Made by a program: the position numbers and the translations under genes. Shown here in pieces: positions 15,845 through 23,468 of a DNA stretch of 64,000 bases (positions are counted from its first letter, which is position 1; the number at the start of each line of letters is the position of its first letter). Origin of the DNA: Bdellovibrio bacteriovorus (lineage in GTDB: Bacteria > Bdellovibrionota > Bdellovibrionia > Bdellovibrionales > Bdellovibrionaceae). The stretch lies in contig NZ_CP020946.1 of the NCBI RefSeq assembly GCF_002208115.1, positions 1,860,001 to 1,924,000 of the forward strand, in the 5' to 3' direction. The notes beneath the pieces are model-generated. The model was not told where the DNA came from. It searched no databases and saw only the letters and a program-made list of their open reading frames with translations.

Positions 15845-16378
15845 ATGGCCACGGCACCTCGGTATCAACTCAATAAGAACAAATATCTTCTCGCACCCGA
15901 ATCAGAACGTTTGCGAAAAATCCTCACGGATTTTCAGGATAAGGATCCCCGTAATTGTTTGATGATTTGGACGGCTTTGCGAACCGGGGCCCGGGCTCAG
16001 GAAGTTTTAAACATTCAGCGGGCGGATTTGAATCCCTACGATGAAAGCATATTCATTAGAGGTCTAAAGGGGTCGAATGACCGCGAAATTCCAGTCCACT
16101 CGGACCTTTTCAGCCGCCTTCATCGCTTCGCCGAAAATCAGGGCGGAACGTCGGTTTTTCCTATTTCGTACAATCGGCTTTATCAGGTCTGGGAAATGTA
16201 TCGCCCCGTACCAAAGAAGTTTCACGCTTTAAGGCACACGTTTGCGATTGAGCTGTATCAGAAAACGAAGGATTTGCGACTGGTCCAGGTGGCGTTGGGA
16301 CATCGAAACATCACCAACACCATGGTTTATGCAGATTACGTATATTCTCAGCAAGAGCTACGTAAGTTGATTCTTTAA
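15845..16378 (+). CDS. Minimal tyrosine recombinase (catalytic domain only)
   Basis: The 177-residue protein carries the full tyrosine recombinase catalytic set: R50 in ALRTGARAQEV, K75 in GLKGSND, H127-x-x-R130 in HALRHTF, H153 in LGHRNI, and the nucleophile Y162 in MVYADY. It lacks the N-terminal SAM-like core-binding domain that most integrases and Xer proteins use to clasp DNA, so it is about half the usual length. The protein could be an invertase, a decayed integrase or a recombinase of unusual architecture. No cargo, tRNA target or flanking repeat is seen. It ends exactly where the convergent small exported protein gene ends. Confidence 0.82.
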   Translation: MATAPRYQLNKNKYLLAPESERLRKILTDFQDKDPRNCLMIWTALRTGARAQEVLNIQRADLNPYDESIFIRGLKGSNDREIPVHSDLFSRLHRFAENQGGTSVFPISYNRLYQVWEMYRPVPKKFHALRHTFAIELYQKTKDLRLVQVALGHRNITNTMVYADYVYSQQELRKLIL

Positions 16379-16711
16379 TTACTCTTCCATACCGCGGATT
16401 TCAGAAGCCAGGCGGTCAAACTGCTTTTCTTCTGAAGCACGGTGGCTGATCTTTTCCTTTTTGAAGGCCAAAAGGTCTTTTCTGGTTGGAGCATTGTAAG
16501 AAGAACCGGAGTTTTCCACCACCACGATACGCTCACGCACTTCCGCCGCTGCGGCTTGTTCGCGGGACGCTTCCAGGTTGTGTTGAACCGTATTATGAAG
16601 CTCGTTTTGCGCTTTGGAATTCTCGCTGATCAAAGCGTTGAAATCCGAGATCTTGGCGAAACTGATTGCTGGGATCAGGGTCATTACGGCGATAACTACT
16701 TGCTTCTTCAT
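16379..16711 (-). CDS. Small exported protein of unknown function
   Basis: The 110-residue product has a signal peptide with a probable cut at AISFA/KIS, followed by a mostly helical, charged mature region (EASREQAAAAEVRERIVV and later KKEKISHRASEEKQF) that could form a coiled coil. AAGGAGC precedes the start. No domain is recognised. Its stop is directly next to the recombinase stop in convergent orientation. It is predicted to be periplasmic. Confidence 0.6.
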   Translation of the reverse strand: MKKQVVIAVMTLIPAISFAKISDFNALISENSKAQNELHNTVQHNLEASREQAAAAEVRERIVVVENSGSSYNAPTRKDLLAFKKEKISHRASEEKQFDRLASEIRGMEE

Positions 16712-16903
16712 ACTTAGCTCCTTGCTGATACAGGCTAATAAAGCAAGGGGGATGCCACCCGGGCAGCAATTCTATTGCTTTAGAGCGCCTCCTTGCGCAA
16801 AAGTCCCTTACAACTGTCAAAGAAGTAGCTATCAATTCTTGTAATGACACAGATTTAGACCTATGGTGAAAACACGCAATTACAAGCATTTAGGTGTCTC
16901 AAA

Positions 16904-17515
16904 ATGATAAAAACACTCTTCCCCACCTTCGTTTACTATGCTCCCTTGGCGAGCAAAGACAAATCCCTGAACAAGGACCTTAAGCAAGAGTCCCTGAAAA
17001 TTGCCGAAGTCGATGAAGAAGGTCAGATCTGGTCACAGAAGAACTACAAAGGCGGCTTCACTTCTTACGGTTCCATGAGCCAGTTGCATCAGTTTTCCTC
17101 CACCTTTGGGGATCTGGAAAAGGAAATCAACAAACACGTTCGCAAGTTCGTAAAACATCTTGAAATGGACATCGACCCGAAAGAACTGCGCATGTCTTCG
17201 TGCTGGGTGAACATCATGCCCACGGACGTGATTCACACCATGCATTTGCATCCACTGTCTGTGATCAGCGGGACTTATTATGTTCAGACGCCGAAAAACT
17301 GTTCGGCGATCAAGTTCGAGGACCCACGCCTGGATTCGTTCATGGCGTCACCTCCACGCAAGCACAACGCCAAGGTTCATAATCAGCGCTATCATTCGCT
17401 GGAGCCTCAGGAAGGCCACGTGGTGCTGTTTGAATCCTGGCTGCGCCACGAAGTTCCCAAAAATGATTCCGACAAAGAGCGTATCAGCATCAGCTTTAAC
17501 TACGACTGGGTGTAA
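16904..17515 (+). CDS. Putative 2-oxoglutarate/Fe(II) oxygenase-like protein
   Basis: This 203-residue protein resembles the TIGR02466 family of putative 2OG-Fe(II) oxygenases. It begins with LFPTFVYYAPL. HLHPLSVISGTYYV carries histidines suited to metal binding, and WLRHEVPKN followed by RISISFNY would hold the distal histidine and the 2OG-binding arginine. No signal peptide is present. The next gene starts with a GTG one base after this stop, so it probably heads the ABC transporter operon and may process the imported compound. The catalytic assignment is by family resemblance. Confidence 0.68.
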   Translation: MIKTLFPTFVYYAPLASKDKSLNKDLKQESLKIAEVDEEGQIWSQKNYKGGFTSYGSMSQLHQFSSTFGDLEKEINKHVRKFVKHLEMDIDPKELRMSSCWVNIMPTDVIHTMHLHPLSVISGTYYVQTPKNCSAIKFEDPRLDSFMASPPRKHNAKVHNQRYHSLEPQEGHVVLFESWLRHEVPKNDSDKERISISFNYDWV

Positions 17516-17516
17516 A

Positions 17517-18263
17517 GTGAACGGAGCCCAGGGGATTCAAATTGAAAAACTGAACAAAAGCTTCGGCAAAAGGTCTGTGATTGAGAACATGGATCTTTCA
17601 GTCGAGCCTGGCTCCTTCATTTCAATTGTCGGGCCTTCGGGATGCGGCAAGTCCACACTGTTAAGACTTATGGCAGGACTTGAATCCGCCAGTTCTGGCA
17701 GTGTGAAACTGACTTTGTCTGACGCCCCCTCCAGTTTTGTCTTTCAGGAACCCAACTTGCTGGCCTGGCGAACCGTTTATGAAAACGTGCATCTGCCGTT
17801 TGAGCTGAATCATGCCTTTAAAAACCTGCCGGATGAAGAACGCAAAAACAAAGTCCTGGCAGCACTTAAGAAAGTCCACCTGACAGAGGCCCAGCATCTT
17901 TTCCCGCATCAATTGTCCGGTGGGATGAAAATGCGTGTGTCTTTGGCTCGTGCCCTGGTGAATTCACCGAAGCTTTTGCTGATGGACGAGCCCTTTGCGG
18001 CTTTGGATGAAAGCACCCGCTTTGAAATGCAAAACCAGCTTCATGAACTTTGGCATTCCGAACGCATGACGGTCGTGTTTGTGACGCATTCCTTGTTTGA
18101 ATCTGCGTTTTTGTCGGAACGAGTGGTGATGTTAAAGGGGCAGGGAGCGCCCATCGTCTTTGATCAAAAACTGGCGCTGCCAGAAAGACGGCAGGAACAC
18201 TTAAGAACCTCAGAAGGGTTCAACAAGATCGTTGAAGGTCTTTCTGAAAGGCTGCGCGCATGA
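17517..18263 (+). CDS. ABC transporter ATPase, nitrate/sulfonate/pyrimidine-precursor type
   Basis: The 248-residue ATPase starts at a GTG immediately after the previous stop. An in-frame extension further upstream would overlap the oxygenase gene and is rejected. Motifs are complete: Walker A GPSGCGKST (from residue 39), Q-loop FQEPNLLAW, signature LSGGMKMR, Walker B LLLMDEPF, and the H-loop in FVTHS. It belongs with the SsuB/TauB/ThiZ branch. It overlaps the permease gene by four bases (ATGA). It energises import together with the next two gene products. Confidence 0.9.
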   Translation: MNGAQGIQIEKLNKSFGKRSVIENMDLSVEPGSFISIVGPSGCGKSTLLRLMAGLESASSGSVKLTLSDAPSSFVFQEPNLLAWRTVYENVHLPFELNHAFKNLPDEERKNKVLAALKKVHLTEAQHLFPHQLSGGMKMRVSLARALVNSPKLLLMDEPFAALDESTRFEMQNQLHELWHSERMTVVFVTHSLFESAFLSERVVMLKGQGAPIVFDQKLALPERRQEHLRTSEGFNKIVEGLSERLRA

Positions 18264-19021
18264 AACGTTTTCTGCCGGCCTTTGTCAGTTTTGTCGTCTT
18301 GACCTTAAGTCTTGAAATCCTGATTCGTGGCGGGTGGGTGAGTGAGACTCTGCTGCCCTCCCCTTCCACCATTGTTGCAACTTTGCAAGAGCTTCGCGCT
18401 GACTTTGCGGTCGCCTTCAAGGAAACCCTGATCAATGTTCTTGCGGGATTGGGTTTAAGTGTTCTTGTGGGTGGTTTGATTTCCTTTGTGTTTTCATTGT
18501 CGGAAACATTGAAGCGGGCCATTTTGCCGTTTGCGGTGTTTTTCCAAACGGTGCCGATCATTGCGATTGCGCCTTTGCTGGTGATCTATTTCGGCTTTGG
18601 TGCGCCCACCGTTATTGCTTCAAGTTTTATTGTTTCATTGTTCCCGATCATCGCCAACACCCTGATGGGTCTTGAAAGTGTCAGCGAATCACAAAAAGAC
18701 CTCTTCAGAATCTATCGCGCCACCCGTTTACAGACTTTGTGGAAGCTAAAACTTCCCCGTGCGTACAGCTATATCTATTCCGGCCTTAAAATCTCGACGG
18801 GCTTGTCGATTATCGGCGCCATCGCCGGGGAGTTTGTGGCTGGCGGGGGCCTGGGGGCCTTGATTGATTCCGCGCGCACCCAGCAGCGGGTCGATATTGT
18901 TTTTGGCGCTCTTTTGTTATTGTCCCTGATGGGTCTTCTGTTAATGGGCTCATGGGCTTTGCTTCACAAATTAATACTCAGCCGCCGTCCGCTGGCTTCC
19001 GCTACACAAGGAGATTTATGA
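18260..19021 (+). CDS. ABC transporter permease, SsuC/ThiX type
   Basis: The 253-residue inner membrane protein has about six hydrophobic helices. The EAA coupling loop is near RIYRATRLQTLWKLKLPRA and contacts the ATPase. The N-terminal helix is followed by LLPSPSTIVATLQEL, characteristic of BPD_transp_1 permeases for nitrate, sulfonate, taurine or hydroxymethylpyrimidine. The gene overlaps both neighbours by ATGA, which points to tight stoichiometric translation. Confidence 0.88.
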   Translation: MKRFLPAFVSFVVLTLSLEILIRGGWVSETLLPSPSTIVATLQELRADFAVAFKETLINVLAGLGLSVLVGGLISFVFSLSETLKRAILPFAVFFQTVPIIAIAPLLVIYFGFGAPTVIASSFIVSLFPIIANTLMGLESVSESQKDLFRIYRATRLQTLWKLKLPRAYSYIYSGLKISTGLSIIGAIAGEFVAGGGLGALIDSARTQQRVDIVFGALLLLSLMGLLLMGSWALLHKLILSRRPLASATQGDL

Positions 19022-19950
19022 AAACCATGATCACCCTTTTAATTTCTGTATTTCTGACTTCAGCAGCTTTTGCCGCCAACACGCCTGTGACTTTGGCCTT
19101 AAACTGGAAAGCAGAGCCTGAGTTTGGCGGCTTCTATGCAGCCTCTTTGCAGGGGTTCTATAAAGCACAAGGTCTGGATGTAAAAGTGCTTGAAGGTGGC
19201 TCTGGAACGCCGACTGTTCAAATGCTGGCGAACAATAAAGTGGATTTCGCCATCGTCAGCGCGGATGAGCTGATTATTTCCCAGGACAAAAACAAAGTGA
19301 ACAAGGTCAAGGCCCTGTTCGCGGTTTATCAAAAGTCCCCCTACATCGTAATGACCCACGCGGAAAGAAACTTTAAAAGTCTGAAGGATGTTTTCACTAA
19401 TGAAGGCTTCTTATCCATGCAATCAGGCCTGCCCTATTATCAGTTCCTGGTGCAGAAATTCGGAAAGCCGAAAGTCCGTGTCGTGCCTTACTTGGGTGGC
19501 GTCAGCAACTTTGTGAATGACATGACTTTTTCCCAGCAGGGCTTTATCACCATTGAGCCTTTAAGCGCGGAAAAAGCCGGCGCCAAAGTGAAAAACTTCC
19601 TGATTGCGGATGAAGGTTTTAATCCTTATCTGGTGGTTCTGGCGACCACCGAAGAGACCTTGAAGAACAAACCCGAACTGGTGCAAAAAGTTCTGACCGC
19701 CACTCGTGAAGGCTGGGCCCAGTACCTGAAAGATCCCAAAGCCACCAATGAACACATGGCCAAATTAAACAAAGCCATTGATCTGGAAACTTTCAACAAG
19801 GCCGCTGATATTCAAAAGCCTTTGATTGAAACAGCCGGCGTCACGGTGGGCTCCATGAGCGATGAACGCTGGGACACTCTGGTTCAGCAAATGAAAAAAC
19901 TAAAACTGATCAAATCGACTCCGAAAGCCTCGGACCTTTACCTAAAATAG
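19018..19950 (+). CDS. NMT1/THI5-like periplasmic substrate-binding protein
   Basis: The start at 19018 has AAGGAG before it and overlaps the permease stop. The 310-residue product has a signal peptide (cut near AFA/ANT) and the NMT1/ThiY pattern LALNWKAEPEFGGFYAA, then GGSGTPTVQMLANNKVDFAI. Family members deliver thiamine pyrimidine precursors, riboflavin or sulfonates to the membrane transporter. No TPP riboswitch motif is visible upstream of the operon, so a thiamine link is not supported beyond family resemblance. Substrate is unknown. Confidence 0.82.
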   Translation: MKTMITLLISVFLTSAAFAANTPVTLALNWKAEPEFGGFYAASLQGFYKAQGLDVKVLEGGSGTPTVQMLANNKVDFAIVSADELIISQDKNKVNKVKALFAVYQKSPYIVMTHAERNFKSLKDVFTNEGFLSMQSGLPYYQFLVQKFGKPKVRVVPYLGGVSNFVNDMTFSQQGFITIEPLSAEKAGAKVKNFLIADEGFNPYLVVLATTEETLKNKPELVQKVLTATREGWAQYLKDPKATNEHMAKLNKAIDLETFNKAADIQKPLIETAGVTVGSMSDERWDTLVQQMKKLKLIKSTPKASDLYLK

Positions 19951-19954
19951 GTCT

Positions 19955-21280
19955 TCAGGATTCAACCGGTTCAGCAGATCTTAAAGGTGCCCTCTGCCTG
20001 CTGGACCATTTGATAAAGACAACATTCGCAACAAGCACCGCAACCAGCGACAAGTAAACCAGATACTTAAAGTCTTCCGTTCGCGGCAGCAAACTTCCGG
20101 CCGCAAATAAAATCAATGTGGCAGACGTTGTTGTCAGGGAACTTAACGAGTTCAATTCCCCGCGACGACCTTCCGGAATAAGTCTTTGGCGGAGTTCAAA
20201 CTCCCCATTGGAAAATCCATAAAGTCCCACCCGCGAAAGCAGGATACACCCCAAAAGTATATAGACCGATGCTGCAGATCCCATCGCAAAAGCGATGATC
20301 CCGATTGTCAGAGTCAACCCCTGAAAGCCCAGATGCCATCTTGAACTGGTGATGAGTCCCAGGCGGCGGACCAGATAAGGAAAACTCACAGTGGAGATCA
20401 GGCCAAAGAGAGCACCCAGCCCACGGAAAAGACCGATCTCTGCCTCTGGAAGTCTCATTTCATCTTTTAAGTAGGCGGCCAACAAAACTCCATGCGGGCT
20501 TAAAACCGAAAGCCACAACAAGGCATAACTTAAAATCAGCCAGAAAATGGGATCCGCGAAAGAACTGCGCAGATTGATTTGAAAGGTTTCCCTCCAGCTT
20601 TGCATCTGAGCAAGAACCTTGACCTTCAATTCTGATTTTTGAATAACATTCTTTAAAAGGAAATACTCAGGAACAAAGGATATCAAATTCCAAAGACCTA
20701 TAAGGAACAAACCCGCCAGCGGAAACTCTGCTGGGTGAAATGCAAACAAAGTTCCGGCCAGAATAGGCGCGCCCACTTCGGTGGCCAGATCAATTCGCCG
20801 CAGCCAACTGTTGAACTGGGTCAGCTTTTCCGGTGCCACCAGGGACGGAGCCAGATCATTCCCCACAGATATATCAGTGATTTGGGATCCCAGCGAAGCC
20901 ATCACGCCTGACGACGCCAGGACAAAAAACAGTGCGACAGACAGCCACGACTCACGCCCCCCATCACGAACAAGACTGTCCAGCATTCCAAAAAACACCA
21001 TGCCAGCCAGAATGGCAAAGAACTGCAGCCAGACTCCCCACTTCACCACCTGAATGCGGGGATGAGTGTCGATCCATTTTCCACTGGAAGGGGTTAAAAC
21101 GACGGTCCCGATCTTCACTATAAGATAGTAAAACGCCGCGACCTGCAGCTTCCCGGGAAAGATCACCAACAAAGCAAATGGCACGACAAAGTCCCAGGCC
21201 TGATCGCCGGATCTGGTTAACAATCTTCCCAACAACAATTGAGTTTCAATTCGGAACAAGCTCTGGACTTTCATTGACAT
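19955..21280 (-). CDS. Ferroportin-like transition-metal exporter (BbFPN relative)
   Basis: The 441-residue major facilitator protein has about twelve membrane helices. I recognise it as a near match to the Bdellovibrio bacteriovorus ferroportin homologue BbFPN, whose inward and outward structures were used as a ferroportin model. Shared stretches include LLTRSGDQAWDFVVPFAL and ITDISVGNDLAPSLVAPEK. BbFPN moves divalent transition metals. The start may be the ATG at 21280 or the in-frame ATG at 21274 (MKVQSLFRIE). It is divergent to a CsoR/RcnR-like metal sensor across about 30 bases containing a G/C-tract palindrome, which fits metal-induced export. Confidence 0.9.
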   Translation of the reverse strand: MSMKVQSLFRIETQLLLGRLLTRSGDQAWDFVVPFALLVIFPGKLQVAAFYYLIVKIGTVVLTPSSGKWIDTHPRIQVVKWGVWLQFFAILAGMVFFGMLDSLVRDGGRESWLSVALFFVLASSGVMASLGSQITDISVGNDLAPSLVAPEKLTQFNSWLRRIDLATEVGAPILAGTLFAFHPAEFPLAGLFLIGLWNLISFVPEYFLLKNVIQKSELKVKVLAQMQSWRETFQINLRSSFADPIFWLILSYALLWLSVLSPHGVLLAAYLKDEMRLPEAEIGLFRGLGALFGLISTVSFPYLVRRLGLITSSRWHLGFQGLTLTIGIIAFAMGSAASVYILLGCILLSRVGLYGFSNGEFELRQRLIPEGRRGELNSLSSLTTTSATLILFAAGSLLPRTEDFKYLVYLSLVAVLVANVVFIKWSSRQRAPLRSAEPVES

Positions 21281-21283
21281 CCC

Positions 21284-21300
21284 ATCCCCCGGGAGGGGAT
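21284..21300. promoter_or_regulatory. Candidate CsoR/RcnR-type operator in the divergent gap
   Basis: ATCCCC and GGGGAT arms flank CGGGA, giving a 17-bp G/C-tract palindrome centred between the exporter and sensor genes. CsoR/RcnR proteins bind G/C tracts flanked by AT-containing ends, so the match is in kind rather than an exact consensus. The element also overlaps the likely ribosome binding regions of both genes. Confidence 0.5.
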
Positions 21301-21309
21301 ACTAGATTC

Positions 21310-21570
21310 ATGTCACACAAAAAGCAACACGCAAGTCATGAGGATGTCTCTAAACGTCTGAAGCGCGCCAAAGGGCACCTGGAAACAGTCATTAAAATGA
21401 TTGCCGACGAACGTGCCTGCGTTGATGTGGCCCGCCAACTGCACGCGGTCACCAAAGCCCTGTCAGCGGCAAAAAGCGTTTATATCCACGATCACATCGA
21501 GCACTGCCTGGACGGCAACCACAAAGACCTTGATTTGGATGAGATCAAGGAAATCACCAAATATATCTAA
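21310..21570 (+). CDS. CsoR/RcnR/FrmR-family metal-sensing repressor
   Basis: The 86-residue all-helical protein starts at the ATG at 21310. Its ligand set is C37, H62 and C66, with the same 25 and 4 spacing as the Cu(I) sites of CsoR (C36, H61, C65 in Mycobacterium). It also has a histidine at position 3 (MSHKK), a feature of the Ni/Co sensor RcnR. Such repressors leave DNA when metal binds. The divergent ferroportin-like exporter is the obvious target. The metal cannot be settled: the core looks copper-like, while the partner is a divalent-metal transporter. Confidence 0.82.
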   Translation: MSHKKQHASHEDVSKRLKRAKGHLETVIKMIADERACVDVARQLHAVTKALSAAKSVYIHDHIEHCLDGNHKDLDLDEIKEITKYI

Positions 21571-21615
21571 TAAAGAAGGCCCCCCGCCAACTGCTGAGGA
21601 CCTTCGAATTCAGCT

Positions 21616-22479
21616 TCACATCGCGCGGGCATCAAAACCCAGTGGAGCCTGCTTGAATTGATGTTTCAGATGACGTTCCACTTTACCCACGAAGGTGCGG
21701 ATGTTTTCGGCGACCTCTTCAGGTTGTTCGATCACAAGGGCAAAGCCAGCGTGGTGGATGGTTTTGTATTCACCGGCTGGAAGAGCTTTCGCCATTCGGC
21801 GGTAAGCTTCCAGATTGGAAGGTGAATCCTCATCACCCGCCAGAATCAGAACCGCACAATGGACTTTATTCAGTTCTTCGCTCATGTCGGTGCGACGGAA
21901 GATTTGCAAAGCAGAGTCCATTTCCTCTGGTTTCATGTGTTTGATGTGACTCAGCCATTTTTCGCGACGGCTGACTTGAATTGGATCTTTGGTGGCGCGG
22001 AAGGTGTCTCCGAACCACATTTTAGCGAAGTCATTGACTCCGGCTTTCATGCCTTCTTTCTTGATATTGGCGACAAAGCCTTCCATGGCTTTGATTGTTT
22101 CATCGCTTTCACCCTCAGCGACCGCACCCATCAAAGTGCAGCTTTTCAGCAGATCAGATCGACGGATGGCCAGTTGCAGTCCGATATAGGCTCCCAGACA
22201 GTTTCCCACAAAGTGGCAGGGTCCAACACCCAGTTGTTCAATAAGTGCCGCCACGTCCTTGGCGCCGCTTTCCAGGCTGGGACTGACAGTGTGTTCACTG
22301 CGACCCAAGCCGCGGTGATCATAGGTGATCACACGATAATCGTCCGCCAGGATGCGGGCGATGGGCTCATAAACAGTGGTGTCTGTATAAACAAGAGGAC
22401 TCAGCACAATGCTGGGGGCGTCTTTGGGGCCATGATCTTCATAGTAATACTCATGTCCATGCAGTTTTAAAGTAGCCAT
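21616..22479 (-). CDS. Alpha/beta hydrolase with a cysteine in the nucleophile position
   Basis: Start at 22479 is supported by AAAGGGGG six bases upstream. The 287-residue protein has the alpha/beta hydrolase core: an early strand SIVLSPLV, ITYDHRGLGRS after the second strand, a nucleophile elbow G92-N-C94-L-G96, an acid candidate in LAGDEDSP, and a histidine in HHAGFALVIEQP. Serine is usual at the elbow; cysteine occurs in dienelactone hydrolases. It may be an esterase or lactonase acting on thioesters or enol-lactones, or a non-hydrolytic member. No signal peptide. Monocistronic. Confidence 0.78.
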   Translation of the reverse strand: MATLKLHGHEYYYEDHGPKDAPSIVLSPLVYTDTTVYEPIARILADDYRVITYDHRGLGRSEHTVSPSLESGAKDVAALIEQLGVGPCHFVGNCLGAYIGLQLAIRRSDLLKSCTLMGAVAEGESDETIKAMEGFVANIKKEGMKAGVNDFAKMWFGDTFRATKDPIQVSRREKWLSHIKHMKPEEMDSALQIFRRTDMSEELNKVHCAVLILAGDEDSPSNLEAYRRMAKALPAGEYKTIHHAGFALVIEQPEEVAENIRTFVGKVERHLKHQFKQAPLGFDARAM

Positions 22480-22653
22480 ACAGACCCCCTTTTGCTTCCA
22501 ATTAAAGCCTACTCCCGCTGTGGAAGCCCGCAAGACCCACTGGACGAAATCAGTCCTTGACCAACCGCTTCAAATTCACTACAAAGTCCCGTTCCCCTAT
22601 TACAATGCACTATGGGCCCGAAGAGGCTTTTTTGGGGAACCTGAGGAGTTTCT

Positions 22654-23214
22654 ATGAAGATCAAATTGACTGAAGTCCCTGAAGAAGGCCGTTCCTATCA
22701 TTGGACGACCCAGTCCGGCGAAGCCAATGCCGTTTTGGCCGATATCGTGGGTAAGAATGCCTACGATACTGAGTTTTTTATTAAACCTCTGAATTCCAAG
22801 GACTTTGAGCTGACCGGCAGAATCAAGACGAAATCCCCGGAAGTCTGCTCCCGTTGCGGAAATGATATTAATTTCCCGGTGAACGAACGCTTCCATGAGA
22901 TCCTGATCCCGAAACAGTCCCAACCCCGTGCCAGCAAGTATTCCAAGGTCAACCACGTCAGCGATCTGCCAGAGGGTGGACCTGAGGTTTCTGAATACGA
23001 AAACATGGCTTTTGATATGGGCGAGTTCCTGCACGAAGTGGTGGCTCTTGCTGCGCCTTTTAATCCGGCATGTCCGGAAATTGGTGAAGATGGAAAACCC
23101 TCAGATTGCAGAATTCCCGAGTCAGGACAGGGTCTTATCTACGACGAAGAAATGCCTGTGGAAAAGCCCCAGAATCCATTTGCAGCTCTAAAGAATTTAA
23201 AACGGTTAAATTAA
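22654..23214 (+). CDS. YceD/DUF177 protein
   Basis: The 186-residue protein resembles DUF177 (YceD), linked to 23S rRNA accumulation and almost always encoded directly before rpmF, as here. It contains CSRCG in the middle and a second pair, CPEIG...DC, which could hold zinc. The C-terminus ends NPFAALKNLKRLN, close to the family ending. It is the first gene of a long plus-strand series of ribosomal and fatty acid genes. A ribosome binding site (CTGAGGAG) precedes the start. Confidence 0.82.
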   Translation: MKIKLTEVPEEGRSYHWTTQSGEANAVLADIVGKNAYDTEFFIKPLNSKDFELTGRIKTKSPEVCSRCGNDINFPVNERFHEILIPKQSQPRASKYSKVNHVSDLPEGGPEVSEYENMAFDMGEFLHEVVALAAPFNPACPEIGEDGKPSDCRIPESGQGLIYDEEMPVEKPQNPFAALKNLKRLN

Positions 23215-23252
23215 CGTGCTTTGCTAAATACTAGTTTAAAACGAGGTTTGAA

Positions 23253-23438
23253 ATGCCAACTCCTAAGAAGAAAACATCCCGCTCCAAGCGTGACATGCGC
23301 CGCTCTCACGACGGTCTTACTGCTCCAGCTATCGCTGTAGAAAAAAAGACTGGTGAACTTGTTCGCCCTCACCGCGCACACAAAGGTGCTGACGGTGCTT
23401 TGTACTACAAAGGCAAACAAATCAGCGCAGCGAAGTAA
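23253..23438 (+). CDS. rpmF: 50S ribosomal protein L32
   Basis: This 61-residue basic protein begins MPTPKKKTSRSKRDMRRSHD, the hallmark of bacterial L32. It lacks the zinc-binding cysteines found in some L32 versions, so it is a zinc-independent (C-) form. It lies 38 bases after yceD and 30 bases before fabH. Regulation is probably with the operon. Confidence 0.95.
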   Translation: MPTPKKKTSRSKRDMRRSHDGLTAPAIAVEKKTGELVRPHRAHKGADGALYYKGKQISAAK

Positions 23439-23468
23439 TCTCGCTTCCTAACAGAATAGGTTGACTCC

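Noticed and set aside
16712..16903. TPP riboswitch before the NMT1-type operon
   Set aside because: The expected CTGAGA and ACCTGATCTGG-like conserved segments are absent.
17280..17516. N-terminal extension of the ABC ATPase
   Set aside because: The frame is open, but it would overlap the oxygenase gene by more than 200 bases; the GTG at 17517 gives a normal ATPase N-terminus.
15436..21570. Genomic island bounded by the recombinase
   Set aside because: No direct repeats, tRNA target, phage or transposase genes are visible, and the downstream transport genes look like ordinary chromosomal genes.
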